Shown: in pieces, positions 1-9,039 of the stretch | Position numbering within the stretch: the stretch's first letter is position 1 | How the letters are laid out: each line of letters opens with the position of its first letter | NCBI GenBank assembly: GCA_902592965.1 | Contig: CACJGL010000002.1 | Location: forward strand, 45,067-109,066 | Direction of reading: 5' to 3' | Length of the DNA: 64,000 bases | DNA from: an uncultured Pelagibacteraceae bacterium | GTDB lineage: Bacteria > Pseudomonadota > Alphaproteobacteria > Pelagibacterales > Pelagibacteraceae | Notes under the pieces: model-generated | What the model was told of the DNA's origin: nothing | Seen by the model: only the letters and a program-made list of their open reading frames with translations | Databases searched by the model: none | Translations under genes and position numbers: made by a program

Positions 1-498
1 CTTCATATAATTTATCTCTGCATTAGATTTAATTAATCTAGCCCAATTAACTAGTCGATCAGAATCGATAATGTTTGCATTTGGTAACCCCTGTTTAATC
101 TTTTCATAACAAAAAGCTGTAAAATAATGAGCATCCATTTCAACTCCAATAGACAGTTTATCCCATTTTTTTTCTTTAATTACTTTGGTCAAGTAATCAT
201 AGGGATGTTTTGGCCAAGTATGAATATAACTCTCATCATAAACAATAATATTATCTTTATTTAAATAGGTCTTTATGTACGCCCCACCCGCATCCTGATC
301 TCTAACAAAGCAAATTGGCTCTTTTGAATCAACGTGCACTAATACACATTGTGCATAATAAAAAGACCAAGCATCGTAGCCTGTAAGATAATTCATATTA
401 TTTGTGTCGTGAGAAATAATTAGATCAATTTTTTTCTCTCTCATTAGAGATTGGACTTTTAATAGTCTTTGTTTGTATTCTTCTTTTGAAAAGGACAT
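1..498 (-). CDS. doeA: Ectoine hydrolase-like M24-family protein, N-terminal part (cut by window edge)
   Basis: The gene starts with ATG at 498 and runs off the left edge, so only about 166 N-terminal residues are visible. The creatinase/prolidase N-terminal domain is recognisable. Stretches typical of DoeA/EutD ectoine hydrolases are seen: NMNYLTGYDAWSFY near residue 34, a QDAGGA segment, IGVEMD, and LVNWARLIKSNAE near the end. DoeA opens the ectoine ring in the cytoplasm. The metal-binding catalytic domain lies outside the window, so activity cannot be judged. It begins 3 bases after the stop of an EutA-like gene, the usual pairing in ectoine-utilisation operons. Another M24 hydrolase of osmolytes is the main alternative. 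Confidence 0.7.
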   Translation of the reverse strand, partial: MSFSKEEYKQRLLKVQSLMREKKIDLIISHDTNNMNYLTGYDAWSFYYAQCVLVHVDSKEPICFVRDQDAGGAYIKTYLNKDNIIVYDESYIHTWPKHPYDYLTKVIKEKKWDKLSIGVEMDAHYFTAFCYEKIKQGLPNANIIDSDRLVNWARLIKSNAEINYMK

Positions 499-501
499 AA
501 A

Positions 502-1242
502 TTAATCAAACAGTCTTCCAAATCCTTTTACAGATTTATTTTCACCAATGTTTTCCAAAGACTCCCAGATCAAAGCTTGATTGCTTGAAAGAACTGGTAT
601 TCCAAGTTTATCTTCTAATTTTTGTATTAGAGGAAGAACTGGTAAAGCGGTGCAAGATACAAATAAAGCATCTGCTTTACTTACATCTAAATTTATAAGA
701 ACATCAAACAGATAATTTTGATCTACTTTACCAATCTCTATATCGGAATGAATATCAAAGTAAGAATTTGAAGTAATTTCAAAACCAGATGATTTAAAAT
801 AATCAACAACATCATCATTAACTTTTTTACTATAAGGTGTGAAGATAGAAAGTTTTTTAATATTTAATTTTTTTAATGCTTTCAAAGCTGCTGTACTTGG
901 TGTTGAAAGTTTTGCCTCAGGTTTTGCTGCTTGTATTTTATTTTTAATATTATCGTACCCTGCTGCAATAGTTCCTGATGTACAAGCATATACAACACAG
1001 TCTAATTTTTGCTCTGGCAAGATATCTCTTGTTACTTGAGTAATATTCTCTGACATTTTGATCAAATTCTCTTTGGTTAAGGGATTGTAACATTCTATTC
1101 TATTTACAAAAAAATCTATTTTTTTATCTTTAATTACACTTATAAAATCTTTTTCAATCACTAGATCGGTTGCTAAAGCGATAAGTCCAATACGTGGATT
1201 TTGGTTATTTTCAAACTTTGGTTCTATTTTTTGTGATTTCAT
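502..1242 (-). CDS. eutA: Asp/Glu racemase-superfamily protein, EutA-like (ectoine utilisation)
   Basis: This is a protein of about 246 residues in the Asp/Glu racemase, maleate isomerase and arylmalonate decarboxylase superfamily. Its two family cysteines are visible, one in YACTSGT (about residue 87) and one in VSCTALP (about residue 197). The second ATG (1242) is chosen because the extra residues encoded from 1263 (MWWYIVF) look unlike the family; neither start has a good ribosome binding site. It lies directly upstream of, and in the same direction as, the ectoine-hydrolase-like gene, as EutA does in rhizobial and roseobacter ectoine clusters. The exact EutA reaction is not settled in the family, so a maleate isomerase-like role is possible. 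Confidence 0.65.
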   Translation of the reverse strand: MKSQKIEPKFENNQNPRIGLIALATDLVIEKDFISVIKDKKIDFFVNRIECYNPLTKENLIKMSENITQVTRDILPEQKLDCVVYACTSGTIAAGYDNIKNKIQAAKPEAKLSTPSTAALKALKKLNIKKLSIFTPYSKKVNDDVVDYFKSSGFEITSNSYFDIHSDIEIGKVDQNYLFDVLINLDVSKADALFVSCTALPVLPLIQKLEDKLGIPVLSSNQALIWESLENIGENKSVKGFGRLFD

Positions 1243-1358
1243 AAATACAATATACCACCACATATTGATTAATCATTAAAATTTAAAAACTGTATCTAAT
1301 TTCTTGAATGGTTATAGTAAATAAACGTATAATAAGAAAAATTAATTTTGAAATATAA

Positions 1359-2792
1359 ATGCTCGATAAAAAAAAATTTTATATCAATGGCAAATGGGTT
1401 GAGCCAGTAAACAAGAATGAATGTGAAGTTATTAATCCATCAACAGAAGAAGTTTGTGCAATTATTAGTCTTGGAAGTTCTGATGATACAAATGCTGCTG
1501 TCAAAGCAGCAAAATCTGCATTTGAGACTTGGAAAGAAACCTCAAAAGAAGAAAGGTTAAATTTATTAGAAAAATTATTAAAAATTTATAATTCTAGATG
1601 GGATGATATGACTGATGCTATTACTACAGAGCTTGGTTGTCCTAAAGATTGGTGTTCAGCTAATCAAACATCTTCTGGCGCAGGTCATATCGAAGACTTT
1701 ATAAAAAGATTAAAAGAATTCGAATTCGAACCAGGTTTTGATAAAGGATCTACTAATCATATCTTATATGAGCCAATTGGAGTTTGCGGATTAATTACAC
1801 CTTGGAATTGGCCTATAAATCAAATTGCTTTAAAAGTAATTCCAGCTTTTGCTACTGGGTGTACAATGGTACTTAAACCATCTGAAATTGCACCATTGTC
1901 AGGAATGCTATTTGCAGAGATGATAGATGAGGCTGGATTTCCAGCTGGAGTGTTTAATCTAGTAAATGGTGATGGGCCTGGTGTTGGAACTGACCTGTCA
2001 GGACATCCTGATGTTGATATGGTCTCATTTACAGGATCTACTAGAGCTGGAAAATTAATTACAAAGAATGCCGCAGAAACTATAAAAAGAGTTTGTCTTG
2101 AACTTGGTGGTAAAGGTGGAAATATTGTTTTTGCTGATGCATATCCTGATGCAGTCAGAGATGGTATTAGAAACGTAATGAGTAATTCAGGTCAATCCTG
2201 TGATGCCCCAACTAGAATGCTTGTTGAAAAATCAATTTATAAAAGAGCTGTTGAAGAAGCTGCAGATGAAGCAAATAAAATTAAAGTTGATCATGCTTCA
2301 AAAGCTGGTGACCATATTGGGCCTGTAATTTCAAAAACTCAATTTGATAAAATTCAAAGTTTAATAAATAGTGGAATTGAAGAAGGTGCTACTTTAGTAG
2401 CAGGTGGTCCTGACAAACCTGAAGATCTAAAGAAAGGTTATTTTATTAAACCAACAGTATTCACTGATGTTAATAATAATATGAGAATTGCTAAAGAGGA
2501 AATATTTGGACCAGTATTGTCAATCATTCCTTTTGAAAATGAAGAGGAAGCTATCCAAATTACAAATGATACAGAATATGGATTAGGAAACTATTTACAA
2601 ACAGAGGATAATGAAAAGGCAAAAAGAGTCTCAAAAAAATTAAGGTCCGGAATTGTGTATGTAAATCATAAAGCAGCTGACTCTGGGACTCCTTTTGGTG
2701 GGTATAGACAATCTGGAAATGGACGTGAAGGTGGAACCTGGGGATTGCATGAATATCTAGAGGTAAAAACTATTACTGAATGGAAAAATTAA
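1359..2792 (+). CDS. NAD(P)+-dependent aldehyde dehydrogenase
   Basis: A full-length 477-residue ALDH-superfamily enzyme oxidising an aldehyde to its acid in the cytoplasm. The key residues are present: Asn149 in TPWNWP, Glu248 in LELGGK, the nucleophile Cys281 in NSGQSCDAPT, and the EEIFGPV motif near the C-terminus. The substrate cannot be read from sequence. Betaine aldehyde, or an ectoine-derived semialdehyde (DoeC-like), would fit the neighbourhood but is inference. It is divergent from the eutA-like gene across about 115 bases and is followed after one base by a VOC protein, suggesting an operon 1359-4085. Confidence 0.9.
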   Translation: MLDKKKFYINGKWVEPVNKNECEVINPSTEEVCAIISLGSSDDTNAAVKAAKSAFETWKETSKEERLNLLEKLLKIYNSRWDDMTDAITTELGCPKDWCSANQTSSGAGHIEDFIKRLKEFEFEPGFDKGSTNHILYEPIGVCGLITPWNWPINQIALKVIPAFATGCTMVLKPSEIAPLSGMLFAEMIDEAGFPAGVFNLVNGDGPGVGTDLSGHPDVDMVSFTGSTRAGKLITKNAAETIKRVCLELGGKGGNIVFADAYPDAVRDGIRNVMSNSGQSCDAPTRMLVEKSIYKRAVEEAADEANKIKVDHASKAGDHIGPVISKTQFDKIQSLINSGIEEGATLVAGGPDKPEDLKKGYFIKPTVFTDVNNNMRIAKEEIFGPVLSIIPFENEEEAIQITNDTEYGLGNYLQTEDNEKAKRVSKKLRSGIVYVNHKAADSGTPFGGYRQSGNGREGGTWGLHEYLEVKTITEWKN

Positions 2793-2793
2793 A

Positions 2794-3174
2794 ATGCTTG
2801 GTTATGTAATGGTAGGAACCAATAACTTAGAAAAAGCAATAATTTTTTATGATGAAGTCTTAAAAGTTTTAAACCTAGAAAGAAATTATAAAGATGAAGT
2901 TTGCGCTGGTTACACAGAAAAAAATGGCGATGGAACTATAGAGTTTTATGTGACCAAACCTGTCAATATGAAAGAGGCAACTAATGGAAATGGAACGCAA
3001 GTTTCATTTATTACATCATCTAGAGATATAGTTGATAAGTTTCATGAGATTGGACTTAAGGCAGGTGGAAAAAGTGAAGGTGCTGGAGGTGAAAGACCAG
3101 AAGGTTCTGGAGTTTACTATTCTTATATTCGAGATCTTGATAATAATAAAATTTGTGCTTTCACAAACAATTAA
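2794..3174 (+). CDS. VOC (glyoxalase/bleomycin-resistance) family protein
   Basis: A 126-residue single VOC domain. It starts with the typical LGYVMVGTNNLEKAIIFYDEVL strand-helix (shortened here: residues 2-23) and ends with a VYYSYIRDLDNNKIC strand. Family members bind a metal and act as isomerases, lyases or dioxygenases, or sequester ligands; nothing here fixes the substrate. The start lies one base after the aldehyde dehydrogenase stop, and its stop overlaps the next start by one base (TAATG), so it is probably translated with its neighbours and may act on a product of that pathway. Confidence 0.75.
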   Translation: MLGYVMVGTNNLEKAIIFYDEVLKVLNLERNYKDEVCAGYTEKNGDGTIEFYVTKPVNMKEATNGNGTQVSFITSSRDIVDKFHEIGLKAGGKSEGAGGERPEGSGVYYSYIRDLDNNKICAFTNN

Positions 3175-4085
3175 TGTCTTACAATTTAATTCAAGAAAAA
3201 ATCAATGAAGGAAAAATTATTTTACTTGATGGAGGTATAGGTGCTGAGCTTGAAAAAAAAGGAGCTAAAATGGATCAAAACCTCTGGTGTGGAAAATGTT
3301 CGGTAGATAGCCCAGAATTTCTAAAAGAAGTTCATGAAAATTATATTGATGCAGGTGCTGATGTTATTACAACAAATACTTATGCTACAACTCCAATTTC
3401 TCTTAGAAAACACGGATATGAAGACTCAATTGAATTATTTAATAAACAAGCAGTTCAAATTGCTAAACAAGCAATTAATAATTCAAAAAAGAACATCTGT
3501 TTAGCAGGAAGTGTTTCGAGTTATGGAAGTTTTCTTAAACTTGGAACAAAGAACATGAAGCCATGTTTTAATGAACATATTAAAATTTTATCAAATGAGG
3601 GTGTTGATTTAATAATTTTAGAAGCAATGACATCTCAAGCAGAAATTGTGGAGACTATGCTTGAGTGTTCTTCAAATATAAAGTTACCTGTTTGGCTTTC
3701 TATTTCCTGTGTAATAGATCAGAATACAAAAAATATTACACTTGGTTATGATGATGTGAAGAATAAAACTGAAATTTACGAGGATTTAGAAGAATCGATA
3801 AAAAATTTTAGTAAATTACATAAGGGGCCAATTTTAATTGCTCACTCAGATATTAAAACAACGAGCGCAGCTTTAGATACTGCATTAAAAAATTATAATG
3901 GAGTTATTGGTGCATACCCTAACAAAGGCTATTACGAAAAACCAAATTGGAAGTTTGTGGATGATTTTTCACCCAATGATTATTTTGAAGTTGCAAAAAA
4001 ATGGTTTAGCAAAGGTGTAAAAATTGTTGGTGGTTGTTGTGGTATAGGAGTTGAAGAGATAAAAGCTGTTTCAATTTTGAAGTAA
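3174..4085 (+). CDS. Homocysteine S-methyltransferase family protein (BHMT/MmuM-like)
   Basis: A 303-residue zinc methyltransferase domain that moves a methyl group from a methylated donor (betaine, S-methylmethionine or a related compound) to a thiol such as homocysteine. The zinc thiolates are visible as Cys179 (LSISC) and Cys288-Cys289 (GGCCG); DGG at 19-21 and TTNTYAT at 67-73 are also typical. An upstream in-frame ATG at 3153 exists, but the ATG at 3174 overlaps the VOC stop (TAATG) and matches the family start better. In this osmolyte-rich window glycine betaine or a sulfonium compound is a plausible donor, but the donor is not determined by the sequence. Confidence 0.82.
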   Translation: MSYNLIQEKINEGKIILLDGGIGAELEKKGAKMDQNLWCGKCSVDSPEFLKEVHENYIDAGADVITTNTYATTPISLRKHGYEDSIELFNKQAVQIAKQAINNSKKNICLAGSVSSYGSFLKLGTKNMKPCFNEHIKILSNEGVDLIILEAMTSQAEIVETMLECSSNIKLPVWLSISCVIDQNTKNITLGYDDVKNKTEIYEDLEESIKNFSKLHKGPILIAHSDIKTTSAALDTALKNYNGVIGAYPNKGYYEKPNWKFVDDFSPNDYFEVAKKWFSKGVKIVGGCCGIGVEEIKAVSILK

Positions 4086-4102
4086 TAATATATTGTAAAA
4101 TT

Positions 4103-4558
4103 ATGAAAACTTTTATTGGTGGTATTGGTTGTTTTTGGGACGAAACTAAATACGATGGTATAAAAGGAATATTATCTACCGAATGTGGTTATTGCGGAGG
4201 TGATGATCCTAATGTTACTTACAAAGCAGTTTGTGGTGGGGATACAGGTCACATAGAAGTAGTCAAAGTTCAATATGATGAAAATATTTTAAGCTATGAA
4301 GACATGGTCAGATTATTTTTTAAACTCCATGACTCAACTCAGAAGAATAGACAAGGAACTTATGTAGGAATTCAATATCGCTCTGAGATATTTTATAATA
4401 ATGATAATGAAAAAAATACAGCAGAGAAAATTTTAAAAGAAATGAATGAGAAATTAGATGGAAAAGTTACTACAAAAATTTCCAAAGAAAAAAACTATTG
4501 TAAAGCAGAAGGCTATCATCAAAAGTACGAGAAAAATAAATCACTTAAGTTTGGATAA
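4103..4558 (+). CDS. msrA: Peptide methionine-S-sulfoxide reductase
   Basis: A 151-residue MsrA, reducing the S-epimer of methionine sulfoxide in proteins. The nucleophile is Cys10 in the GCFW motif, here followed by Asp-Glu-Thr rather than the usual Gly-Val-Glu. The conserved GYCGG, GHIEVV and YRSEIFY stretches follow, with a C-terminal NYCKAEGYHQKY containing a possible resolving cysteine. It is slightly short for the family. It follows the methyltransferase by 17 bases on the same strand. A separate MsrB lies at 42646-43014, so both epimer reductases are present. Confidence 0.93.
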   Translation: MKTFIGGIGCFWDETKYDGIKGILSTECGYCGGDDPNVTYKAVCGGDTGHIEVVKVQYDENILSYEDMVRLFFKLHDSTQKNRQGTYVGIQYRSEIFYNNDNEKNTAEKILKEMNEKLDGKVTTKISKEKNYCKAEGYHQKYEKNKSLKFG

Positions 4559-4569
4559 AAAGTACTAAT

Positions 4570-5727
4570 TTGAAAAAAATTATTTCAGAAAAAAATCCAG
4601 AATTAGTTACAAGAAAAGATAATAAAGCTCAATGGAATCTCCCAAATAAAAGGAGGTTGGGTTTTAGAAATTTATATAAAATTAATAGATATGGAATATA
4701 CCTTAGATCAGATTTTGTTTTAAAATTAAAAAAAAAAATTAATAAGAGAATTGGTAAATTATCTTCTGTAAAAAAGGTAACTAAAAATAAAGCTTTTTGT
4801 TCTTTAATAGTTGGTAAAGATCAGGATATTTTATTCGAGAAGTACGCAAAGGACTTTTCTACAAATCAGCCTCAAACAATTATGTCAATTACAAAAATGT
4901 TTATACATTTATTTGTGGGAGAGCTGATAGACAGAAAATTAATTAACTTGAATAAGAAAATTTCATTTTACTTGCCAAAAATTGGCAGTGGTTATGCAAA
5001 TGCAAAAGTAAAAGACGTTTTAGACATGAACATTGTAAATCTATATAGCGAAGATTACACAAAAGCTTATTCGTCTTCATTTTTACATGAGCCTGTGGGA
5101 GGATGGAGACTGCCGATTAAAGGCAAAAACATTCAAAGCCAGGAACAATATTTAAATTCAATTAAATCTTTAAAAAGCAGAGATTTAAAAAATTACACTG
5201 ATCTGGCGCATTATAAATCAGCTAATACCGATGTTATTGGGTTAATTGTAGAAAAAGTAAGTAAAAAAAGTTTAAGACAATGGCTGTTGGAAACAGTTGA
5301 AGCAACAGGATTTGAAGAAGGATTGTATATAGGAACAGATAGATTTGGAACACCGTGGATGTCTGGAGGTGGAAGTTTAATTACAAGAGATTTTTTAAGA
5401 ATGGGTTTACTTTTTTCTAGATTTGGAAAAGGTATAAATGGAAAAAATATTGGTTCTAAAACTTTTTTGAGTAAAACTATTAATAGTGAGGGACCCAAAT
5501 ACATTCAATTATCTAAAGATAAATTTGTCTGTTATGTTAATTCATTAATGAAATGCGGTAACTGGATTGGTCACTCTGGGTATGGGGGCCAATTTTTAGG
5601 AATAAATTTGAAAACAAAAGTTGTTGCTGCGTTTTTTTCAGTCTTAGAGACTAAATCTGCAACAAATGAAAAATATAAAAAAGATATGGTAAATATGATA
5701 GACCAAATAATTAGTAAAGATTACTAA
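4570..5727 (+). CDS. Serine hydrolase of the class C beta-lactamase fold
   Basis: A 385-residue protein with the beta-lactamase/PBP4-like triad of motifs: SITK at 106-109 (SxxK), YKSA at 215-218 (YxS/N) and HSG at 335-337 (replacing KTG). Such enzymes are usually esterases, D-aminopeptidases or other amidases rather than drug resistance enzymes. No signal peptide is evident; the N-terminus is very basic. No ATG is available before residue 105, so TTG at 4570 is taken as start. A second TTG lies directly after AGGAGG near 4655, but with no spacer. It ends 1 base from a convergent gene. Confidence 0.75.
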   Translation: MKKIISEKNPELVTRKDNKAQWNLPNKRRLGFRNLYKINRYGIYLRSDFVLKLKKKINKRIGKLSSVKKVTKNKAFCSLIVGKDQDILFEKYAKDFSTNQPQTIMSITKMFIHLFVGELIDRKLINLNKKISFYLPKIGSGYANAKVKDVLDMNIVNLYSEDYTKAYSSSFLHEPVGGWRLPIKGKNIQSQEQYLNSIKSLKSRDLKNYTDLAHYKSANTDVIGLIVEKVSKKSLRQWLLETVEATGFEEGLYIGTDRFGTPWMSGGGSLITRDFLRMGLLFSRFGKGINGKNIGSKTFLSKTINSEGPKYIQLSKDKFVCYVNSLMKCGNWIGHSGYGGQFLGINLKTKVVAAFFSVLETKSATNEKYKKDMVNMIDQIISKDY

Positions 5728-5728
5728 T

Positions 5729-6712
5729 TTAAGAAAATTTTGTTATCAAGGATTTTAAATGTTTATCTGTGACTCCACAACAACCCCCAATAATTTTTAC
5801 CTGATCGTCTATTAACTCAGAACACTTATCAACAAATTCAATTTCATTTTCAGTTATTAATGCTTGCATAGTACTCGTGTCAAATTTATGAATTTCTGGA
5901 TAGAACATAATTGGCCCATTCCAATTTGATTTTAAAACTTTCATTCCCTCTTTTGTATCAATAAACCAACTATGCATAATGCCATAAACATCTCCACCGA
6001 TAGATTTGAGTGAATTAATTATTTCAGCGAAATTTATAATTTTATCTTCAGGAAGGAATTTTGGCTCATCAGGATATTTTAAAGGGTCATATATAATAGA
6101 TCTCTCTTTTTCAGCTCTAAAATTTCTACCTACTACGGTTTCATCAAATTTACTTATGCAGCAACTTAATCCAACCCAGACAGGCAGACCTGTTTCCAAA
6201 GCTGCATTTAGCAAAATTTTAGCGTGATCAATATCTAAAAGCATTTCAAGAATAAGCACTTCGACTCCCTCCTCTTTTAATACCTTCGCTTGCTCTTTAT
6301 AATTTTTTTCTTCATTTACAAATGATGGTACAAATTTTGTGTCAGGTCTAAATTCATTTTCAGCCAAAGCTAAATATGTTGACATGCTTCCAGCAATTTT
6401 AATTTTTTTTCCAGAATTTTTGACTGCTTGTCTTGCTAACTTAACTGTATCAATGTTAATTTTTATAGTCTGATCTCCTAAATTTGAAGGTTCAAGACAA
6501 TGTCTTGCAGTTCCAAAAGTATTGGTTGTTATCATATCACATCCGGCGTTTATATGACTTTCATGTACTTTGATTACTATTTCTGGTGAGAAAACATTTG
6601 CTAAGCCAGAAAATGCTGGTCCCATTTTTCCACCAAGTCTCTGAATTTCTGAACCTGTTCCACCATCTAAGAAAACTTTTTTTTTTGATTTCAATAATTC
6701 ATTAATATTCAT
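5729..6712 (-). CDS. Homocysteine S-methyltransferase family protein, second copy
   Basis: A 327-residue zinc-dependent methyltransferase domain, only distantly similar to the copy at 3174-4085. It shows DGGTGSE at 16-22, TTNTFGT at 62-68, zinc ligands in GLSCC (184-185), and IIGGCCG with Cys311-Cys312. It has a longer C-terminal half (IMHSWFID, MFYPEIHKF) that may shape a different donor or acceptor pocket. Its start overlaps the stop of the upstream DMT transporter by one base, placing it last in an operon of alcohol dehydrogenase, amidase, transporter and methyltransferase. The donor is unknown. Confidence 0.82.
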   Translation of the reverse strand: MNINELLKSKKKVFLDGGTGSEIQRLGGKMGPAFSGLANVFSPEIVIKVHESHINAGCDMITTNTFGTARHCLEPSNLGDQTIKINIDTVKLARQAVKNSGKKIKIAGSMSTYLALAENEFRPDTKFVPSFVNEEKNYKEQAKVLKEEGVEVLILEMLLDIDHAKILLNAALETGLPVWVGLSCCISKFDETVVGRNFRAEKERSIIYDPLKYPDEPKFLPEDKIINFAEIINSLKSIGGDVYGIMHSWFIDTKEGMKVLKSNWNGPIMFYPEIHKFDTSTMQALITENEIEFVDKCSELIDDQVKIIGGCCGVTDKHLKSLITKFS

Positions 6713-7614
6713 TACGCTAACTTCTTTTCTGATTTTGGAACATATACAACTTCAATTACACCACCGAGAATTATCAGAATACTTCCTAGGGTTTCTCTCC
6801 AACCAAAAGGTTCATTTGTTAAAATACTAGCACTAATAACACCAACAATTATTTCAGCTAAAAATAAAATAGATGATAAGCCGGCTCCTAATTTACTTGG
6901 AGCCCAAAAGATTATTACTCCTGTAGGAATAAAATAAAATATCGAAATAAGTAATAAAAAAGTGGACATTGACATGATAACCTCCACTGTTGGAACTGGT
7001 CCTAAATAATCTACTAAGAATAACCCAATAGGTATACTGGCTAAACCTCCATAAAAAAAGAATGTGAATATAATTGGAAAGACGCCATCAGTTTTAATTA
7101 TTTCCATTCTAATTAAACCAGCACCAAATAGTGCACCTCCAGCAAGGGCCAACCAATCCCCTGCATTTTGAGGTAACGGAATTATATTCTCTTGACTGAA
7201 TACAATCCATAAACCTCCTAGTGCTAAACCTAATGTGATTACCCTCTTCCAACCAAATTTCTTTTTTAAAAATATAATTTCAAATATTGTTGTCCAAACA
7301 GGTATCATGTAAAACATGATTAATGCTTTAACTACATCAGTAAGAAGAAAGCTAAGAGCATAACAAACAAATCCACTTCCAACAAAAAAACCAGTGAGAG
7401 GAAATTCCAATCCAATAGACTTTCCTTTTACAACTCTCCAAATTGCGACTGGTGATAATATTAATATTCCAACTGCCATTTGGGATATTGTTCCCCAGCC
7501 ACCAGTCAAGCCTCCATCTTCTAGTATTCTTTGAGGTAACCAATAAATTCCCCATGAGCCAGCAGCAATAGCTAATGCAAATGAAATTTTAAAATGATGA
7601 GGATGTCTAGTCAT
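6712..7614 (-). CDS. EamA/DMT-family transporter
   Basis: A 300-residue inner-membrane protein made of about ten hydrophobic segments arranged as two EamA halves. It has the usual fold signs, such as a short basic N-terminus and glycine-rich helices ending in a LGSILIILGGVIEVVYV helix. DMT-superfamily proteins export or import small metabolites, often amino acids or nucleosides. It starts 5 bases after the amidase stop and overlaps the methyltransferase start, so it most likely moves a substrate or product of that operon. The direction of transport cannot be read from sequence. Confidence 0.8.
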   Translation of the reverse strand: MTRHPHHFKISFALAIAAGSWGIYWLPQRILEDGGLTGGWGTISQMAVGILILSPVAIWRVVKGKSIGLEFPLTGFFVGSGFVCYALSFLLTDVVKALIMFYMIPVWTTIFEIIFLKKKFGWKRVITLGLALGGLWIVFSQENIIPLPQNAGDWLALAGGALFGAGLIRMEIIKTDGVFPIIFTFFFYGGLASIPIGLFLVDYLGPVPTVEVIMSMSTFLLLISIFYFIPTGVIIFWAPSKLGAGLSSILFLAEIIVGVISASILTNEPFGWRETLGSILIILGGVIEVVYVPKSEKKLA

Positions 7615-7619
7615 TATAA

Positions 7620-9029
7620 TTACATTAATTCTGGTTTAAATTTTGAAAAGTTAAAAATTTCTTCATAAGATTTAGCAAAGTTAATTACTTTATTATCTTC
7701 TTTACTATTTGCTATAATCTGCATTCCCATCGGTAGCCCTTTATTATTAAAACCTACTGGAATAGATATAGTTGGCAAACCAAGCAAACTTGATAATGTA
7801 TAGACTTCCATATATCTATGATAAGTGTCAATTTTATTATTATTGATAAATTCTGGATTATTTAGGTTCTTTTCAAACGGAAATAATTGAGCCGAAGGTA
7901 ATGCTAAAAAATCATAATGTTTAAATAGGTTTTGAATTTTATCCATATATTTATTTCTTATTTCTATTGCTTTTAAAACATCGTTTGTTTCGATGCTTCT
8001 CCCTTTTTCATATTCCCAATATGCTTGGGAAGGTAATTCATTTAAATTTTTTAAATTATATAACAAAAAGTTTTCATATAATGTTTTGGCTCTTAATGTT
8101 ATCCAAGAATACCATAATTCTCCTGAGTTAATTTCAGTTTTTAAATTTTCAACATTTAAACTATTTGATTGTAATTTTTTTAAAATATTTTCACATAAGT
8201 CTATGATTCCATCTTCATACTTATATTGTTCGTTTAGATCAATGCACCATCCAATTTTTAAATCTGAAAGTTTTTTATTGTTTATATCTTTAAGATCGAA
8301 AGATAATTTATCCTTTACATTCTTCCCTTTTATATAATTAAATAAAAATTCCATGTCATTAGGAGTCCTAGCAAAACATCCAGTTGTAGATATTAAAGGA
8401 AAATCTTTTAAATTTTTAATTTCAAATCTATCTTCTGCAATCGCACCAGGTGTTGGTCTCAATCCATAAATATTGGCAAATGCTGCAGGATTTCTACAGG
8501 ATCCCATCATGTCTGTACCATCTGCAAAAGGAATTAAATTTGCTGCAACAGCTGCTGCTGCACCACCTGATGACCCTCCCGCTGACTTACTATAATCATA
8601 AACATTTGAAGTTGCTCCATAAACTCTATTAGTAGTATGACAACCAACGGCAAATTCAGAGAGATTTGTTTTACCAATTAAAATTGTGTTTTTTCTATAA
8701 TTATCTACTAATAAAGAGTTCTGTTTTGGGATATTTTTTATTAATTCTTTATATCCATAACAAGTTACCTCATTTTTAATATCAAATAATTCTTTAACAG
8801 CAATTGGAAGACCATAAATATCATCTTTATCATTATTACTATTAAAATCTTCATCTTTTAATTTTGCTTCTTCAGTAATTTTCGTTTCATCTATATGTGA
8901 AATAATAGCATTTAATTTTGGGTTGAATTTTTTTATTCTTTCTAAATAGAAATTTACTACCTCTACTATTTTAATTTCTCTTTTTTTTATTTTTGAAATT
9001 ATTTGATGTACAGAAAAATTTTCAAGCAC
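7620..9029 (-). CDS. Amidase-signature family hydrolase
   Basis: A 469-residue amidase-signature enzyme hydrolysing a C-N amide bond in the cytoplasm. The Ser-cisSer-Lys triad is visible: Lys79 in PIAVKE, the GGSSGG loop at 151-156, and the nucleophile Ser177 in MMGSCRNPAAF. It is not a convincing GatA because GatB and GatC are absent nearby and the C-terminal half is divergent. It lies 10 bases downstream of an iron alcohol dehydrogenase gene and 5 bases upstream of a transporter gene, so it may release an amine or acid from an imported amide. The substrate is unknown. Confidence 0.85.
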   Translation of the reverse strand: MLENFSVHQIISKIKKREIKIVEVVNFYLERIKKFNPKLNAIISHIDETKITEEAKLKDEDFNSNNDKDDIYGLPIAVKELFDIKNEVTCYGYKELIKNIPKQNSLLVDNYRKNTILIGKTNLSEFAVGCHTTNRVYGATSNVYDYSKSAGGSSGGAAAAVAANLIPFADGTDMMGSCRNPAAFANIYGLRPTPGAIAEDRFEIKNLKDFPLISTTGCFARTPNDMEFLFNYIKGKNVKDKLSFDLKDINNKKLSDLKIGWCIDLNEQYKYEDGIIDLCENILKKLQSNSLNVENLKTEINSGELWYSWITLRAKTLYENFLLYNLKNLNELPSQAYWEYEKGRSIETNDVLKAIEIRNKYMDKIQNLFKHYDFLALPSAQLFPFEKNLNNPEFINNNKIDTYHRYMEVYTLSSLLGLPTISIPVGFNNKGLPMGMQIIANSKEDNKVINFAKSYEEIFNFSKFKPELM

Positions 9030-9039
9030 TTAATTAAAC

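Noticed and set aside
502..1263. Longer EutA-like frame starting at 1263
   Set aside because: The extra seven residues (MWWYIVF) are unlike the family start and no ribosome binding site supports either codon, so the ATG at 1242 was preferred.
7993..8337. 114-codon plus-strand frame inside the amidase gene
   Set aside because: Antisense to a well-supported amidase, with low-complexity composition and no recognisable domain.
7620..9029. GatA subunit of the amidotransferase
   Set aside because: GatB and GatC are absent, and the gene is tied to a metabolic operon, so a general amidase is more likely.
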